DNA of 64,000 nucleotides, taken from NCBI RefSeq assembly GCF_963677305.1, contig NZ_OY781925.1, positions 2,085,501-2,149,500 on the forward strand. Reading direction: 5' to 3'. Position numbers and translations under genes: made by a program. Under the pieces are notes generated by a model that did not search any database, was not told the DNA's origin, and saw only the letters and a list, made by a program, of their open reading frames with translations. Shown here one piece after another: positions 49,275-59,349 of the stretch (the stretch's first letter is position 1; each line of letters opens with the position of its first letter). The DNA is from an uncultured Holophaga sp. (GTDB lineage Bacteria; Acidobacteriota; Holophagae; Holophagales; Holophagaceae).

Positions 49275-50168
49275 CTAGACATCGTTGGGGTTGATCACGC
49301 CCAGCTTGCGGAGGAAGAGGGGGACGGAGGGGTTGCTGGTGCGGTCCTTCCAGACACAGATACCCTCGATGGCGGCGTCGGCGTCCTCCAGGGGGATGGC
49401 CTTGAGCTTGAAGTTGGGATAGAAGCCCAGGGCGTGCTTGGCCAGGATGGTGATGCCCAGGCCGGCGTCGATCATGAAGAGCAGGGTCTCCAGGTCGTCG
49501 GTGAACTGGACGATGTTGGGGGCGAAGCCCCGCTTGCGGCAGATCTTCTCCGTCCAATCCAGACCTGAGGCGGAGGAGTCCGCCGAGAGGTGGACCATGG
49601 GCTCCTTCTTGAGGTCCAGGATGGAGACCCTTTCCTTGCTGGCCAGGGGGTGGTCGGGACGGACGAAGACCGCTGCCTGGTCGGGCAGGAAGGTGTAGGA
49701 GCGCACGTTGCGCAGGCTGGCCATGGCAAAGGTGATGGTGAAGATCAGGTCCAGCTCGCCGGACTTGAGGGCGTCATTGAGCTGATTCATGCTGTGGCGG
49801 GTCACCGTCACCGCGATGCTCGGGTAGCTGGAGCGGAATTTCTTGATGAGGGACGGGAGGAACTTGAAGGAGGAGAGGATGCCGATGGAGAGCCTGCCCA
49901 CCATGCCGCTCTCGGTCATGCGGGCCTTGTCCACAGCCTCATTGAACTCCGCCACCAGGCGTTTGGACTCCTGGTAGAGAACCTCGCCGGCGGCGGTGAG
50001 CTGGACGGTGTGGCGGTCCCGCACAAAGAGCTTGAGGTCGAGCTGCTTCTCGAGTCCGGCGATCTGGTAGCTGACGGCGGACTGGGTCACGAAGAGCTGG
50101 TTGGCGGCCTTGGTGAAGTTCAGATTCTCCGCCACCGCCATGAAGCATCGCAGCTGCTTGATATCCAC
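49275..50168 (-). CDS. LysR-family transcriptional regulator
   Basis: A 297-aa LysR regulator. The winged-helix N-terminus is typical: MDIKQLRCFMAVAENLNFTKAANQLFVTQSAVSYQIAGLE. The effector-binding domain shows GRLSIGILSSFKFLPSLIKKF and IDAGLGITILAKHAL. GTG 50168 is chosen, with GGAGG 5 nt upstream; upstream codons do not resemble the family. LysR proteins usually control a divergent gene, here nrdJ across a 401-bp gap, but that is unproven. The family alone gives no effector. Confidence 0.9.
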   Translation of the reverse strand: MDIKQLRCFMAVAENLNFTKAANQLFVTQSAVSYQIAGLEKQLDLKLFVRDRHTVQLTAAGEVLYQESKRLVAEFNEAVDKARMTESGMVGRLSIGILSSFKFLPSLIKKFRSSYPSIAVTVTRHSMNQLNDALKSGELDLIFTITFAMASLRNVRSYTFLPDQAAVFVRPDHPLASKERVSILDLKKEPMVHLSADSSASGLDWTEKICRKRGFAPNIVQFTDDLETLLFMIDAGLGITILAKHALGFYPNFKLKAIPLEDADAAIEGICVWKDRTSNPSVPLFLRKLGVINPNDV

Positions 50169-50247
50169 GAGTTCCTCCAACGGATGCGGGTGTCGCCCTG
50201 AAGTCTGGAATGTCGTCTGTTTTTGATAACCGACTCCAGGGTGACCC

Positions 50248-50276
50248 ATGGTAATCAGATTTTTTTTTCAAATCAA
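50248..50276 (-). promoter_or_regulatory. Predicted promoter of the LysR gene
   Basis: On the minus strand, TTGATT (50276-50271), a 17-bp spacer carrying a run of nine A, and TACCAT (50253-50248), giving a ~73-nt leader before GTG 50168. Confidence 0.45.
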
Positions 50277-50424
50277 ATGTGAACTGGGAACTCCGGGGGG
50301 ATTGTGCCCCAGGGCACCCTGACGGACCCTTCCGGAGGGGGGCCAGGGGTGTACAGGTCCGCTAATCTTTGAAAAAACAGAGAGATCCCTGGGGGGGGCA
50401 TCGGATCGTGCGGAAGTCACTTGA

Positions 50425-50473
50425 CACCCCTAGATCTTGGGGTGAAGCTTGTATCTCAACACTACCTGTTGAG
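50425..50473 (+). promoter_or_regulatory. Two palindromes upstream of nrdJ, possible NrdR boxes
   Basis: CACCCCTAGATCTTGGGGTG (50425-50444) is a 20-bp near-palindrome whose core CTAGATCTTG is like NrdR boxes. CTCAACA...TGTTGAG (50455-50473) is a second palindrome about 29 bp away centre to centre. NrdR boxes occur as tandem pairs about 31 bp apart in front of ribonucleotide reductase genes. The first overlaps a TTGACA (50421-50426). Confidence 0.5.
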
Positions 50474-50569
50474 GTTCAATGCTCCCGCCCCCGACCCCGT
50501 GGCGGGCTTGGCCATCCCCGCAAAAACCCATCTTCCACTGTTTCCATCAGTGGCCCAGCCGAGGCATCC

Positions 50570-53500
50570 ATGAAGATCTCACGCCACTTCACCAAGCAGG
50601 GCAGCGATCCCCTGGAGGGCATTCCCTTCGTGCCCCGCACCAGCCGCATCACCAAGCTGGATGGCAAGGTGGTGTTCGAGGCCAAGGATGTGATGGTGCC
50701 TGAGAGCTGGTCCCAGGTGGCGGTGGACATCCTGGCCCAGAAGTATTTCAGGCGGAAGGGGATCGACGCCCAGGACGGGGGCGAGACAGACTCCCGGCAG
50801 GTCTTCCACCGCCTGGCGGGGTGCTGGCGGCACTGGGGCGAGAGTTTCGGCTACTTCAATGGCAAGGAGGACGCCAAGGCCTTCTATGACGAGCTGACCT
50901 ACATGCTCGCCAACCAGATGTGCGCCCCCAACTCCCCCCAGTGGTTCAACACCGGGCTGCACTTCGCCTACGGCATCGCCGGGCCGGCCCAGGGGCACAG
51001 CTACGTGGACCCCAAGACCGGGGAGCTGACCCGGTCCACCAGTGCCTATGAGCGGCCTCAGCCCCACGCCTGCTTCATCCAGAGTGTCCAGGATGACCTG
51101 GTGAACCCCGGGGGCATCATGGACCTCTGGGAGCGGGAGGCCCGCATCTTCAAGTACGGCTCCGGCACCGGCTCCAACTACTCCAAGATCCGCGGTGCCG
51201 AGGAGCCCCTCTCCGGGGGCGGTCGATCCTCCGGCCTCATGAGCTTCCTCCAGGTGGGCGACCGGGCGGCTGGTGCCATCAAGTCCGGAGGGACCACCCG
51301 CCGGGCCGCCAAGATGGTCTGCCTGGACCTGGACCACCCCGACATCGAGCCCTTCATCCTCTGGAAGGTGAACGAAGAGCGCAAGGTCACGATGCTGGCC
51401 GCCGGCAGCCAGATGATGGCCCGCCACTGGAACGCCTTCTGTGAGTCCGTCGAAGGGCACCCCGAGCGGGACGCCAACCCCAAGACCAATGAGCGCCTGC
51501 GCAAGGCCGTGGCCAAGGCCAAGAAGGACGGGGCCGCCCCCGCCTTTCTCTCCCAGTGCCTCGCACGCCTGGCCCAGGGTGACTTTGACCGCGACATCCA
51601 CACCTATGACACCAATTGGGACGGTGAGGGCTACGCCACCGTCGCCGGTATGAACTCCAACAACTCCGTGCGGGTGCCCGACGCCTTCATGCGGGCGGTG
51701 GAGGCCGATGGCGAGTGGGAGCTGAAGCGCCGGGTGGACGGGAAGGTCAGCAGGACCCTCAAGGCCCGCGATCTCTGGAAGAAGGTCAACTACGCCGCCT
51801 GGGCCTGCGCGGACCCCGGGGTGCAGTTCAACACCACCATCAACGACTGGCACACCTGCCCCGAGGATGGTCCCATCAACGCGAGCAATCCCTGCTCGGA
51901 GTACATGTTCCTGGACGATACGGCCTGCAACCTGGCCTCTCTGAACCTGTGCGCCTTCCTCACCGATGACGGCGGCTTCGACCTGGAGGGTTACCGCCAC
52001 GCCATCCGCATCTGGACCATGGTCCTGGAGATCTCGGTGCTCATGGCCCAGTTCCCCAGCGAGACCATCGCCAAGCTGAGCTATGAGTTCCGCACCCTGG
52101 GCCTGGGCTACGCCAACCTGGGGGCCATGCTCATGCGCCTGGGCATCCCCTACGACAGCCCCGAGGGCACCCAGTGGTGCGCCGCCCTCACGGCCATCCT
52201 GACCGGCGATGCCTATGCCGCCAGTGCCGAGATGGCTGCAGAGCAGGGTCCCTTCCCGGGCTATGAGCGGAACCGCGAGCACATGCTCCGGGTCATCCGG
52301 AACCACCGCCGTGCGGCCTACAACGCCGAGGTCTCCGAATACGAGAACCTCTGCATCGCCCCCCAGGGCCTCACCGGTGAAGGGGTGCCCAAGAGCCTGG
52401 TCCAGGCCGCCCACCAGTCCTGGGACCGCGCCCTGGAGCTGGGCGAGGCCCACGGCTTCCGCAACGCCCAGGTCTCCGTCCTGGCGCCCACCGGCACCAT
52501 CGGCCTCCTGATGGACTGCGACACCACGGGGGTCGAGCCCGACTTCGCCCTGGTGAAGTTCAAGAAGCTCGCCGGCGGGGGCTACTTCAAGCTGGTCAAC
52601 CGGGCCATCCCGGAAGCCCTGGCCCGCCTGGGCTACTCCACCCGCCAGATCCAGGACATCGAGCGCCACGTGGTGGGCTGGCAGGAGATCAGCGACGAGA
52701 CGCCGGGCATCACCCGCAAGGAGCTGCTGGCCAAGGGCTGGACCCTTGAAGAGCTCACCGCCATCGAGGAGAAGCTGCCCACGGCCTTCGATCCCGCCTT
52801 TGCCCTGGATGTGGAGCGTTTGAAGAGGGACTTCAGCGAGTCCGCGGTGGCCACCTTCCTGGAGGCCCTGGCCGGTTCCATGACCGTCGAGGGGGCGCCC
52901 CACCTCAAGGTTGAGCACCTGCCCATCTTCGACTGCGCCAACCGCTGCGGCCGCAAGGGGCAGCGCCTCATCGCCCCGCTGGGCCACATCCGCATGATGG
53001 GTGCCGCCCAGCCCTTCCTCTCCGGGGCCATCAGCAAGACCATCAACCTCGCCGCCGAGACCTCGATGGAGGAGGTGGGGGACATCTACAAGGCCTCCTG
53101 GGAGCTCATGCTCAAGGCCGTGGCCCTCTACCGTGATGGCTCCAAGATGAGCCAGGCCCTGGCCACCAACCTCGAGCAGCTGGATGGGATCGATGTCCTG
53201 GAGGACGAGGCCGCCTCCGTGGTGGAGAAGACCCAGGTCATGGCCGAGGCCCTCTCCCATCAGGTGGTCCGCACCTACCGGAAGAAGCTCCCCAACCGCC
53301 GCGGCGGCTACACCCAGTCGGCTTCAGTGGGTGGCACCAAGCTCTACCTCCGCACTGGGGAATACGAGGATGGCACCCTCGGCGAGATCTTCCTGGACAT
53401 CCACAAGGAGGGCGCCGCCTTCCGCTCCCTGCTCAACTCCTTCGCCATCGCCGTGTCCATGGGCCTCCAGTACGGGGTGCCCCTGGAGGAGTTCTGCGAG

Positions 53501-53938
53501 GCCTTCCTCTTCACCAAGTTCGAGCCCAACGGCATGGTCACCGGCCACGATGCGGTGAAGCTGAGCACCTCCATCATCGACTTCGTCTTCCGGGACCTGG
53601 CCATCAGCTACCTCGGCCGCTTCGAGCTGGCCCAGGTGGACCCCGAGCGCCTCATGAACCTGGTGGACAGCCGCCGTCCCGAGAGTCCCGCCCAGGGCTT
53701 CCAGCAGCCCAGTGACGGTGCTGTGCCCCTCTTCTCCGCCGCCGAGGTGGCCGGGGTCCCCGCCCCTGAGCCCGCCCTGGCTACCGTGGGCGCCCACCGC
53801 CAGGCCAGCGCCGCACAGATCGCCCGGGAAAAGGGCTACACCGGCGATCCCTGCCCCGAGTGCGGCCACCTCACCCTGGTCCGCAACGGCGCCTGCCTGA
53901 AGTGCCAGACCTGCGGAGCCACCACCGGCTGCAGCTAA
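50570..53938 (+). CDS. nrdJ: Adenosylcobalamin-dependent (class II) ribonucleotide reductase
   Basis: An 1122-aa class II reductase, making deoxyribonucleotides without oxygen or a metal-radical subunit. The active-site [11 protein letters not shown] carries the radical Cys and Glu; other conserved stretches are [39 protein letters not shown] and [21 protein letters not shown]. The C-terminus ends with [22 protein letters not shown], a zinc-finger-like or redox Cys cluster typical of long NrdJ proteins. GAGG lies 6 nt before ATG 50570. A class II enzyme fits an anaerobic life. Terminator follows. Confidence 0.96.
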   Translation: MKISRHFTKQGSDPLEGIPFVPRTSRITKLDGKVVFEAKDVMVPESWSQVAVDILAQKYFRRKGIDAQDGGETDSRQVFHRLAGCWRHWGESFGYFNGKEDAKAFYDELTYMLANQMCAPNSPQWFNTGLHFAYGIAGPAQGHSYVDPKTGELTRSTSAYERPQPHACFIQSVQDDLVNPGGIMDLWEREARIFKYGSGTGSNYSKIRGAEEPLSGGGRSSGLMSFLQVGDRAAGAIKSGGTTRRAAKMVCLDLDHPDIEPFILWKVNEERKVTMLAAGSQMMARHWNAFCESVEGHPERDANPKTNERLRKAVAKAKKDGAAPAFLSQCLARLAQGDFDRDIHTYDTNWDGEGYATVAGMNSNNSVRVPDAFMRAVEADGEWELKRRVDGKVSRTLKARDLWKKVNYAAWACADPGVQFNTTINDWHTCPEDGPINASNPCSEYMFLDDTACNLASLNLCAFLTDDGGFDLEGYRHAIRIWTMVLEISVLMAQFPSETIAKLSYEFRTLGLGYANLGAMLMRLGIPYDSPEGTQWCAALTAILTGDAYAASAEMAAEQGPFPGYERNREHMLRVIRNHRRAAYNAEVSEYENLCIAPQGLTGEGVPKSLVQAAHQSWDRALELGEAHGFRNAQVSVLAPTGTIGLLMDCDTTGVEPDFALVKFKKLAGGGYFKLVNRAIPEALARLGYSTRQIQDIERHVVGWQEISDETPGITRKELLAKGWTLEELTAIEEKLPTAFDPAFALDVERLKRDFSESAVATFLEALAGSMTVEGAPHLKVEHLPIFDCANRCGRKGQRLIAPLGHIRMMGAAQPFLSGAISKTINLAAETSMEEVGDIYKASWELMLKAVALYRDGSKMSQALATNLEQLDGIDVLEDEAASVVEKTQVMAEALSHQVVRTYRKKLPNRRGGYTQSASVGGTKLYLRTGEYEDGTLGEIFLDIHKEGAAFRSLLNSFAIAVSMGLQYGVPLEEFCEAFLFTKFEPNGMVTGHDAVKLSTSIIDFVFRDLAISYLGRFELAQVDPERLMNLVDSRRPESPAQGFQQPSDGAVPLFSAAEVAGVPAPEPALATVGAHRQASAAQIAREKGYTGDPCPECGHLTLVRNGACLKCQTCGATTGCS

Positions 53939-53957
53939 GCGACTGCGCCCTCTGAAG

Positions 53958-53987
53958 ACGCCCCCGGCTTCGGCCCGGGGGCGTTTT
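53958..53987 (+). terminator. Rho-independent terminator of nrdJ
   Basis: A 10-bp stem, ACGCCCCCGG (53958-53967) with CCGGGGGCGT (53975-53984), a 7-nt loop, then TTTT. Good Rho-independent form, 20 nt after the stop. Confidence 0.88.
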
Positions 53988-54159
53988 GCCTGGAGGCTGC
54001 GCGCTCTGCAGCAGACACCTGTGGGGTGGAGAGGGGGGAGCCCCCTGCTGGGGAAAGTCGGGGAGCCGTCCGGGATGGGCCCCGGGGAATCCCACTTCTC
54101 ATGCCACTGGCTGCCCATTCCAGTGCCATACTCGGGGGCAGCAGCAGTCGGGGCAGACC

Positions 54160-55347
54160 ATGAAGAAGGCTTTCCTGGACCATCTGAAGCAGGAGATCCG
54201 GCACCTCAAGGCGCAGGGACTCTACAAGATCGAGCGCACCATCGCCTCGCCCCAGAACCCCTGGGTGAAGGTGCATGGACAGGAGCTGCTCTGCCTCTGC
54301 GCCAACAACTACCTGGGTCTGGCCAGCCACCCCGAGCTCCAGAAGGCCGCCCGGGCGGCCCTGCACAGCCGGGGCTTCGGCATGGCCTCTGTGCGCTTCA
54401 TCTGCGGTACCCAGGATCTGCACCGGGAGCTGGAGGACAAGGTGGCCCACTTCCTGGGCACTGAGGATGCCCAGCTCTATTCCAGCTGCTTCGATGCCAA
54501 CGGGGCGATCTTCGATGCGCTCTTCGATGAGCGGGACGCCATCATCTCCGACGCCCTCAACCATGCCTCCATCATCGATGGCATCAGGCTCTGCAAGGCC
54601 CAGCGCTTCCGTTACGCCAACTCGGACATGGCCGACCTGGAGAGGCAGCTCAAGGCGGCGTCGGGGGCCCGCTTCCGGCTCATCGTCACCGATGGGGTCT
54701 TCAGCATGGACGGCTTCATCGCCAGGTTGCCGGAGATCTGCGACCTGGCGGACCGGTACGACGCCATGGTGATGGTGGACGACAGCCATGCTGTGGGCTT
54801 CATGGGGGCCCATGGCCGCGGCACCCCGGAGCACTGCGGCGTCGAGGGCAGGGTGGATATCCTCACGGGGACCTTCGGGAAGGCCCTCGGCGGGGGCTGC
54901 GGCGGCTATATCGCCGGCAAGCGGGTGGTGATCGAGTGGCTGCGGCAGCGCTCCCGACCCTACCTCTTCTCCAACAGCGTGCCCCCCCCCATCGCCGCGG
55001 CCACCCTCAGGGCCTTCGAGCTCCTGGAGCAGGAGCCGGAGCTCATGGAGCAGGTGAAGGCCAACGGTCGCTATTTCCGGACGGCCATGGTGGCGGCGGG
55101 CTTCGAGATCCCTCCCGGGGAGCACCCTATTGTGCCCGTCATGCTCCATGATGCGCCCCTGGCCCAGGAGTTCGCCCGGCGTCTGCTGGACGAAGGGGTC
55201 TACGTCATCGGCTTCTTCTACCCCGTTGTGCCGAAAGGGAAGGCCAGGATCCGCACCCAGATGTGCGCCGCCCACACTCGGGAGGACCTGGACAGGGCCA
55301 TCGCGGCCTTCGTCAAGGTGGGCCGGGATCTCTGCGTGGTCCAGTGA
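54160..55347 (+). CDS. kbl: Glycine C-acetyltransferase (2-amino-3-ketobutyrate CoA ligase)
   Basis: A 395-aa PLP enzyme of the alpha-oxoamine synthase family, splitting 2-amino-3-ketobutyrate with CoA into glycine and acetyl-CoA. Typical motifs: [66 protein letters not shown], and the PLP Lys in [15 protein letters not shown]. It is followed 13 nt later by tdh, the classic threonine dehydrogenase pathway operon. ATG 54160 matches the E. coli start region (FLDHLKQEI). Threonine thereby yields glycine and acetyl-CoA. Confidence 0.95.
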   Translation: MKKAFLDHLKQEIRHLKAQGLYKIERTIASPQNPWVKVHGQELLCLCANNYLGLASHPELQKAARAALHSRGFGMASVRFICGTQDLHRELEDKVAHFLGTEDAQLYSSCFDANGAIFDALFDERDAIISDALNHASIIDGIRLCKAQRFRYANSDMADLERQLKAASGARFRLIVTDGVFSMDGFIARLPEICDLADRYDAMVMVDDSHAVGFMGAHGRGTPEHCGVEGRVDILTGTFGKALGGGCGGYIAGKRVVIEWLRQRSRPYLFSNSVPPPIAAATLRAFELLEQEPELMEQVKANGRYFRTAMVAAGFEIPPGEHPIVPVMLHDAPLAQEFARRLLDEGVYVIGFFYPVVPKGKARIRTQMCAAHTREDLDRAIAAFVKVGRDLCVVQ

Positions 55348-55360
55348 AACAGGAGTCTCC

Positions 55361-56386
55361 ATGCGTGCTCTGGTGAAGAAGGAAGCAGGCGTCGGACTGG
55401 AACTCATGGAGGTGCCCAGGCCCGAGCCCGGGCCCAACGAGGTCCGCATCCGGATCCACAAGACCGCCATCTGCGGGACCGACATGCACATCTGGAACTG
55501 GGATCCCTGGTCCCAGCGGACCATTCCCATCCCCATGCACGTGGGGCACGAGTTCATGGGGGTAGTGGAGGCCGTGGGGTCGGCGGTCACGGCCTACACA
55601 GGGGGGGAGCGGGTCACCGGTGAAGGCCACATCGTCTGCGGACATTGCCGGCACTGCCGTGCGGGCATGCGCCATCTCTGCCCGCACACTGTCGGCGTGG
55701 GCGTGGACCGTCCCGGGGCCTTCGCGGACTACCTGGTGATCCCGGTCTACAACGTCTTCCCGGTTCCCGACTCCATCCCCGACGAGGTCGTCTCCATCCT
55801 GGATCCCTTCGGCAATGCCACCCACACGGCCCTCTCCTTCAACATGGTGGGCGAAGATGTGCTCATTACCGGGGCAGGCCCCATCGGAACCCTGGCGGTG
55901 GCCATCGCCAGGCACGTGGGGGCGCGGAACATCGTGATCACGGATGTGAACGACTATCGTCTCGATCTGGCACGGAAGTTCGGGGTGACCCGGGCCGTCA
56001 ACACCGCCCGGGAGGACCTGAGGACGGTGATGGGGGAACTGGGGATGACCGAGGGGTTTGACATCGGTCTGGAGATGAGTGGGCACCCCGGGGCCTTCCG
56101 CCAGCTCCTGGACACCATGGCCCACGGGGGCCGGGTGGCCCTGTTGGGGATCTTCGGGGAGGAGGCCTCCATCGACTGGGGCAAGGTCATCTTCAAGGGC
56201 CTCCGCCTCAAGGGCATCTATGGCCGGGAGATGTATGAGACCTGGTACAAGATGACCGCCATGATCCAGAGCGGGCTGGACATCAGCGGCATCATCACCC
56301 ATCGCTTCCCCGTGACCGATTACCGGCAGGCCTTTGGAGTCATGGGTTCCGGGCGGAGTGGCAAGATCATCCTGGACTGGGTGTGA
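55361..56386 (+). CDS. tdh: L-threonine 3-dehydrogenase
   Basis: A 341-aa zinc-dependent medium-chain dehydrogenase, oxidising threonine to 2-amino-3-ketobutyrate with NAD+. Catalytic zinc ligands lie in CGTDMHIW and VGHEFMG; the structural zinc has the four Cys of [19 protein letters not shown] binding is [18 protein letters not shown]. The pattern [14 protein letters not shown] is diagnostic of Tdh. AGGAG lies 5 nt before ATG 55361. It forms an operon with kbl. Confidence 0.95.
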   Translation: MRALVKKEAGVGLELMEVPRPEPGPNEVRIRIHKTAICGTDMHIWNWDPWSQRTIPIPMHVGHEFMGVVEAVGSAVTAYTGGERVTGEGHIVCGHCRHCRAGMRHLCPHTVGVGVDRPGAFADYLVIPVYNVFPVPDSIPDEVVSILDPFGNATHTALSFNMVGEDVLITGAGPIGTLAVAIARHVGARNIVITDVNDYRLDLARKFGVTRAVNTAREDLRTVMGELGMTEGFDIGLEMSGHPGAFRQLLDTMAHGGRVALLGIFGEEASIDWGKVIFKGLRLKGIYGREMYETWYKMTAMIQSGLDISGIITHRFPVTDYRQAFGVMGSGRSGKIILDWV

Positions 56387-56392
56387 GTTCCA

Positions 56393-56415
56393 CGATTTCC
56401 CTGAAAATCGCTTTT
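56393..56415 (+). terminator. Weak terminator after tdh
   Basis: CGATTT (56393-56398) pairs with AAATCG (56405-56410), followed by CTTTT. Short stem, 7 nt after the tdh stop. Confidence 0.4.
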
Positions 56416-56471
56416 GAACGCTTCAGCTTTGCGGGGCATCAGACGATCTGTAGAGACACAGGGAGGATGCC

Positions 56472-56594
56472 ATGACCACTGGACTCATATTCGCGCTCAC
56501 CGCTCTGGTCCTGGCCCTCCTCGCCATCGCCTCCTCCACTCCGAGGACCCCGGCTCTGGCCCTCGCCAGGGTCCGCCGTCGCAGGCACTACTGA
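56472..56594 (+). CDS. 40-aa single-pass membrane peptide
   Basis: A short frame of 40 codons. Residues 4-20 form one hydrophobic helix (LIFALTALVLALLAIA), followed by a basic tail with RVRRRRHY at the end. GGGAGG lies 5 nt before ATG 56472, a clear ribosome site. The final codons overlap the 3' end of the hydrogenase-like chemoreceptor on the other strand by 7 nt. The form (hydrophobic helix plus Arg-rich tail) is that of small inner-membrane peptides. No family recognised. Confidence 0.5.
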   Translation: MTTGLIFALTALVLALLAIASSTPRTPALALARVRRRRHY

Positions 56595-58489
56595 GGGGAG
56601 CCTTCGGCCAGAGCCCTCACATGGCGGGCCACATCCTGGGCCATGCCCAGGATCCGCTGGGAGGTGTCACGGGAGTCCACCTGCTGGCTGCCGACGGCTC
56701 GTGTGATGGACTCCTGGGCTTGGTGGAGGGCCTCGGTGAGGCTGCGGAGTTCCTCCACGGTCGCCTCAAGCTGGCTGCCGCTCTGGCGCACGGCCTCGAC
56801 CTGGACGACGATTTCCTCCGCCGCCCGGCCTGAGGAGAAGGCCAGGGCCTTGATCTCCGAAGCCACTACGGCAAAGCGGGCACCGGCTTCACCGGCATGG
56901 GCCGACTCGATGGAGGCGTTGAGGGCCAGGAGGCGGGTCTGCTGGGCAATGTCCCGGATGGAGCCCGTGAACTGGGTGATGGAGCGGCTGGTCTTCATCA
57001 ACTCCTCCACCGAATGGGTGGCGGACCCCATGGAGGCCACGGCCTGTTCAGCCATGGAGAGGGCCTGACGGGTCCGCTGCTCGATGTCGCTCATGGCTGC
57101 GTTGATCCGGGCGAGTTCTGCATCCAGGTCCACCGCACCGAGCATGTGCTCGGCCTCGGCTGCGGCTGCCTCCATCCGCCGGTGCCGGAAGTGGTGGCAG
57201 TTCTCGGGGCGGTTGAGTCCGTTGTGGATGGCCACCGCCATCTCCTCGCAGGTGCCGTAGCCGCAGCCCCCGCAGTTGAGTTCATCCCGGGTGTCCACCT
57301 TGGCCATCCGTTCGTAGATGGCACGGATCTCCCCTGGGCCGGGCCGGCGGACCCGGTTGTTGCGGCTCCGGTCCACATAGGTCCGCCTGTAGAGTCCCGG
57401 CTCCCAGTGGTGCTCAATCAGGGGAAGGAGGGCCTCCTGGATCCGTTCCCGGTCCCCCCGCCCCTCTGCGGTATGGGCTTGGCGGAGCGCCTTGGCCCGA
57501 CGGGCCACCGACTGTTCCAGTCGATCCGGATGCGCCCCCTGGTTGGGGGTACCAGGACCGCCGTTGCAGCCCAGTTCGCAGCTCAGGCAGTCCACCAGCA
57601 GGGGATTCGCCCCTTGGCGGAGGGTCTCCCCCAGGCCGGCCAGGTAGGGGTAGACGCTGTGGGGCCCCTCGATCTTCCGACTCACGCTGTCCACCTCCGG
57701 GGCCCAGCGGCGGGCGGTCTCCAGGAGTCCTCCCGGTGTGGAGAAGAGGACGGCCCGCTCGGCGGCAGGGCTGTCGTAGGCCCGTTCGGGGAACTGGTCC
57801 AGGCTCCGGTTCTCCCGCTTGAGCCAGCTGATGATGCTGTTGAAGGTCAGGTTGAAGTCCCCCAGGCCCGTCTCATCGAACTCCCGGCGCTTGGCGGCGC
57901 AGGGGCTGCAGACCACGACTTTGTGGTTGCGGTATGCCGGGTGGAAGCGCCGGATCATGCGGATGGTGTGCAGCATGGGACTGTCGCAGGGGGCCAGATG
58001 AGGCAGCAGCTCCGGGTGGTAGACCTCCATGAAGGTCACCAGGGCGGGGCAGGGCTGGGCGATGATGAGCTTCGGGGTCGTCCGCTCCAGGTGATCCAGG
58101 TAGCTCTTGACGGTGAGTTCGGCGCCGAAGCTCACATCGAAGACCGCCTCCACGCCCAGGCTGTGGAGCCAGCCATTGAGCCTGAGCCAGCGGTCGGGGA
58201 AGACTGCCGCCACGGCTGGAGCGACCACGGCCACCATGGGCTCATGAGAGGCGCAGGCGGTGGAGAAGGCCAGCACATCATCCTTCGGCCGCCGGGCGTC
58301 ATGCTTGCAGGCGCTGATGCACTGTCCGCAGCCCAGGCACATGTCGTGGTCGACCACCACGTGCGGACCTGAGCCATCGTTGCAGTGCTTGACCGGGCAT
58401 ACGGCGATGCAGGCGTGGCAGTTGACGCAGTTCTCGGGAATGAGCTCCAGCACAGGAGTCAGTGAAAGGGGGCCCTCCGATCTGTCCAT
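56588..58489 (-). CDS. [FeFe]-hydrogenase-like sensor fused to a chemoreceptor signalling domain
   Basis: A 633-aa soluble protein in four parts. Residues 15-65: two [4Fe-4S] ferredoxin motifs (CVNCHACIAVCPVKHC, CLGCGQCISACKHD). Residues about 75-330: an [FeFe]-hydrogenase large-subunit fold with L1 QPCPAL, L2 SPCAAKRREF and L3 CLSCELGCNGGPG, keeping the four H-cluster Cys near 147, 196, 300 and 304. Residues 395-425: a Cys-rich cluster CGGCGYGTCEEMA...C, as in PF04060. Residues about 440-633: an MCP signalling domain with TRLLALNASIESAHAGEAGARFAVVASEIKAL. There are no membrane helices. The proton-transfer Cys of L1 is Pro. Likely a cytoplasmic H2 or redox chemoreceptor. Start ATG 58489 with GAGG 5 nt before. 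Confidence 0.85.
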   Translation of the reverse strand: MDRSEGPLSLTPVLELIPENCVNCHACIAVCPVKHCNDGSGPHVVVDHDMCLGCGQCISACKHDARRPKDDVLAFSTACASHEPMVAVVAPAVAAVFPDRWLRLNGWLHSLGVEAVFDVSFGAELTVKSYLDHLERTTPKLIIAQPCPALVTFMEVYHPELLPHLAPCDSPMLHTIRMIRRFHPAYRNHKVVVCSPCAAKRREFDETGLGDFNLTFNSIISWLKRENRSLDQFPERAYDSPAAERAVLFSTPGGLLETARRWAPEVDSVSRKIEGPHSVYPYLAGLGETLRQGANPLLVDCLSCELGCNGGPGTPNQGAHPDRLEQSVARRAKALRQAHTAEGRGDRERIQEALLPLIEHHWEPGLYRRTYVDRSRNNRVRRPGPGEIRAIYERMAKVDTRDELNCGGCGYGTCEEMAVAIHNGLNRPENCHHFRHRRMEAAAAEAEHMLGAVDLDAELARINAAMSDIEQRTRQALSMAEQAVASMGSATHSVEELMKTSRSITQFTGSIRDIAQQTRLLALNASIESAHAGEAGARFAVVASEIKALAFSSGRAAEEIVVQVEAVRQSGSQLEATVEELRSLTEALHQAQESITRAVGSQQVDSRDTSQRILGMAQDVARHVRALAEGSPQ

Positions 58490-58554
58490 GGATACCTCGA
58501 TCCTGGACTTATCGTTGGGGAGGTCCGTCTTTCTGAGTTATCGGCGGGGGGTCC

Positions 58555-59196
58555 TCAGGCGTTCCGCATGATGGTAGAGCTGACGACCTTGCCCACCAGT
58601 TCCAGCAGGTCGCAGGTGGCTTCCAGGTGGTCGATGAGCTCCTTCCACTTGATCACCTGGACCGGGTCGCCCACGGTCACGAAGAGCTCGGCCATGGCCT
58701 GGTTGTGCAGGATGTCGGCCTGATTCTCGATCTCGGTCATCCGAAGCACCCGGGCCCGCATCTCATCGGTCTGGGCGAAGGTCCGGAGTCCGGCCATGAG
58801 GGGAGGGATCTCCTCGGCGGCTTTGACCATCAGGGGACTGATGGAGTGGCTGATCTCAGGGACCGTGTCCACCTTGTAGAGCAGCAGGACCTCACAGAGC
58901 CCGTAGAGGCTGTCCACCACATCGTCCAGCACATGGGCCAGGGTGATGATGTCCTCGCGCTCGAGGGGCGTGGCGAAGACCCGGTTGAGCCGGTCCAGAA
59001 TCTCCACCGTGAGGGCATCCCCCCGGTGCTCCAAGGCCTTCATGTGGTCCCGCATGGGACCCCAGGGGCCCCCCTTCCGGAAGGCCTCCTCGAAGTAGAC
59101 CGTGGCCTCCAGGAGGTTCGCCGCGGAGCTGTCGAGAAGATCGAAGAATACGGTCTCCCTGGGCTTCACCCGGCGAATCAGGGCATTCAAAGACAT
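58555..59196 (-). CDS. DUF47 (PhoU-like, Pit accessory) protein
   Basis: A 213-aa all-helical protein of the DUF47/TIGR00153 family, PhoU-like proteins usually beside a PitA-type phosphate permease. Motifs: RRVKPRETVFFDLLDSSAANLLEATV, then LEHRGDALTVEILDRLNRVFATPLEREDI and VLDDVVDSLYGLCEVLLLY with the E/D metal-binding clusters. No pit gene is adjacent; instead it lies 153 nt downstream of phoB on the same strand. It probably modulates phosphate transport. Confidence 0.88.
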   Translation of the reverse strand: MSLNALIRRVKPRETVFFDLLDSSAANLLEATVYFEEAFRKGGPWGPMRDHMKALEHRGDALTVEILDRLNRVFATPLEREDIITLAHVLDDVVDSLYGLCEVLLLYKVDTVPEISHSISPLMVKAAEEIPPLMAGLRTFAQTDEMRARVLRMTEIENQADILHNQAMAELFVTVGDPVQVIKWKELIDHLEATCDLLELVGKVVSSTIMRNA

Positions 59197-59300
59197 GGGC
59201 GCTCCCTTCCGCGGTCCAACCCTTCCATCCTAGCGCCCCGGCCGGGGGAGCGGAACCTCCAGGGCGGGATGGGACCCTGTCCCCGACCGGCGTACAGCAT

Positions 59301-59333
59301 GAAGGCACCGGCGCTCGGGGCTCCGGTGCCTTC
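59301..59333 (-). terminator. Terminator hairpin after phoB
   Basis: An 11-bp stem, GAAGGCACCGG (59301-59311) with CCGGTGCCTTC (59323-59333), 16 nt after the phoB stop. No U-run on the minus strand, so termination may be partial. Confidence 0.6.
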
Positions 59334-59349
59334 TTCTGGAAAGGGGGGG

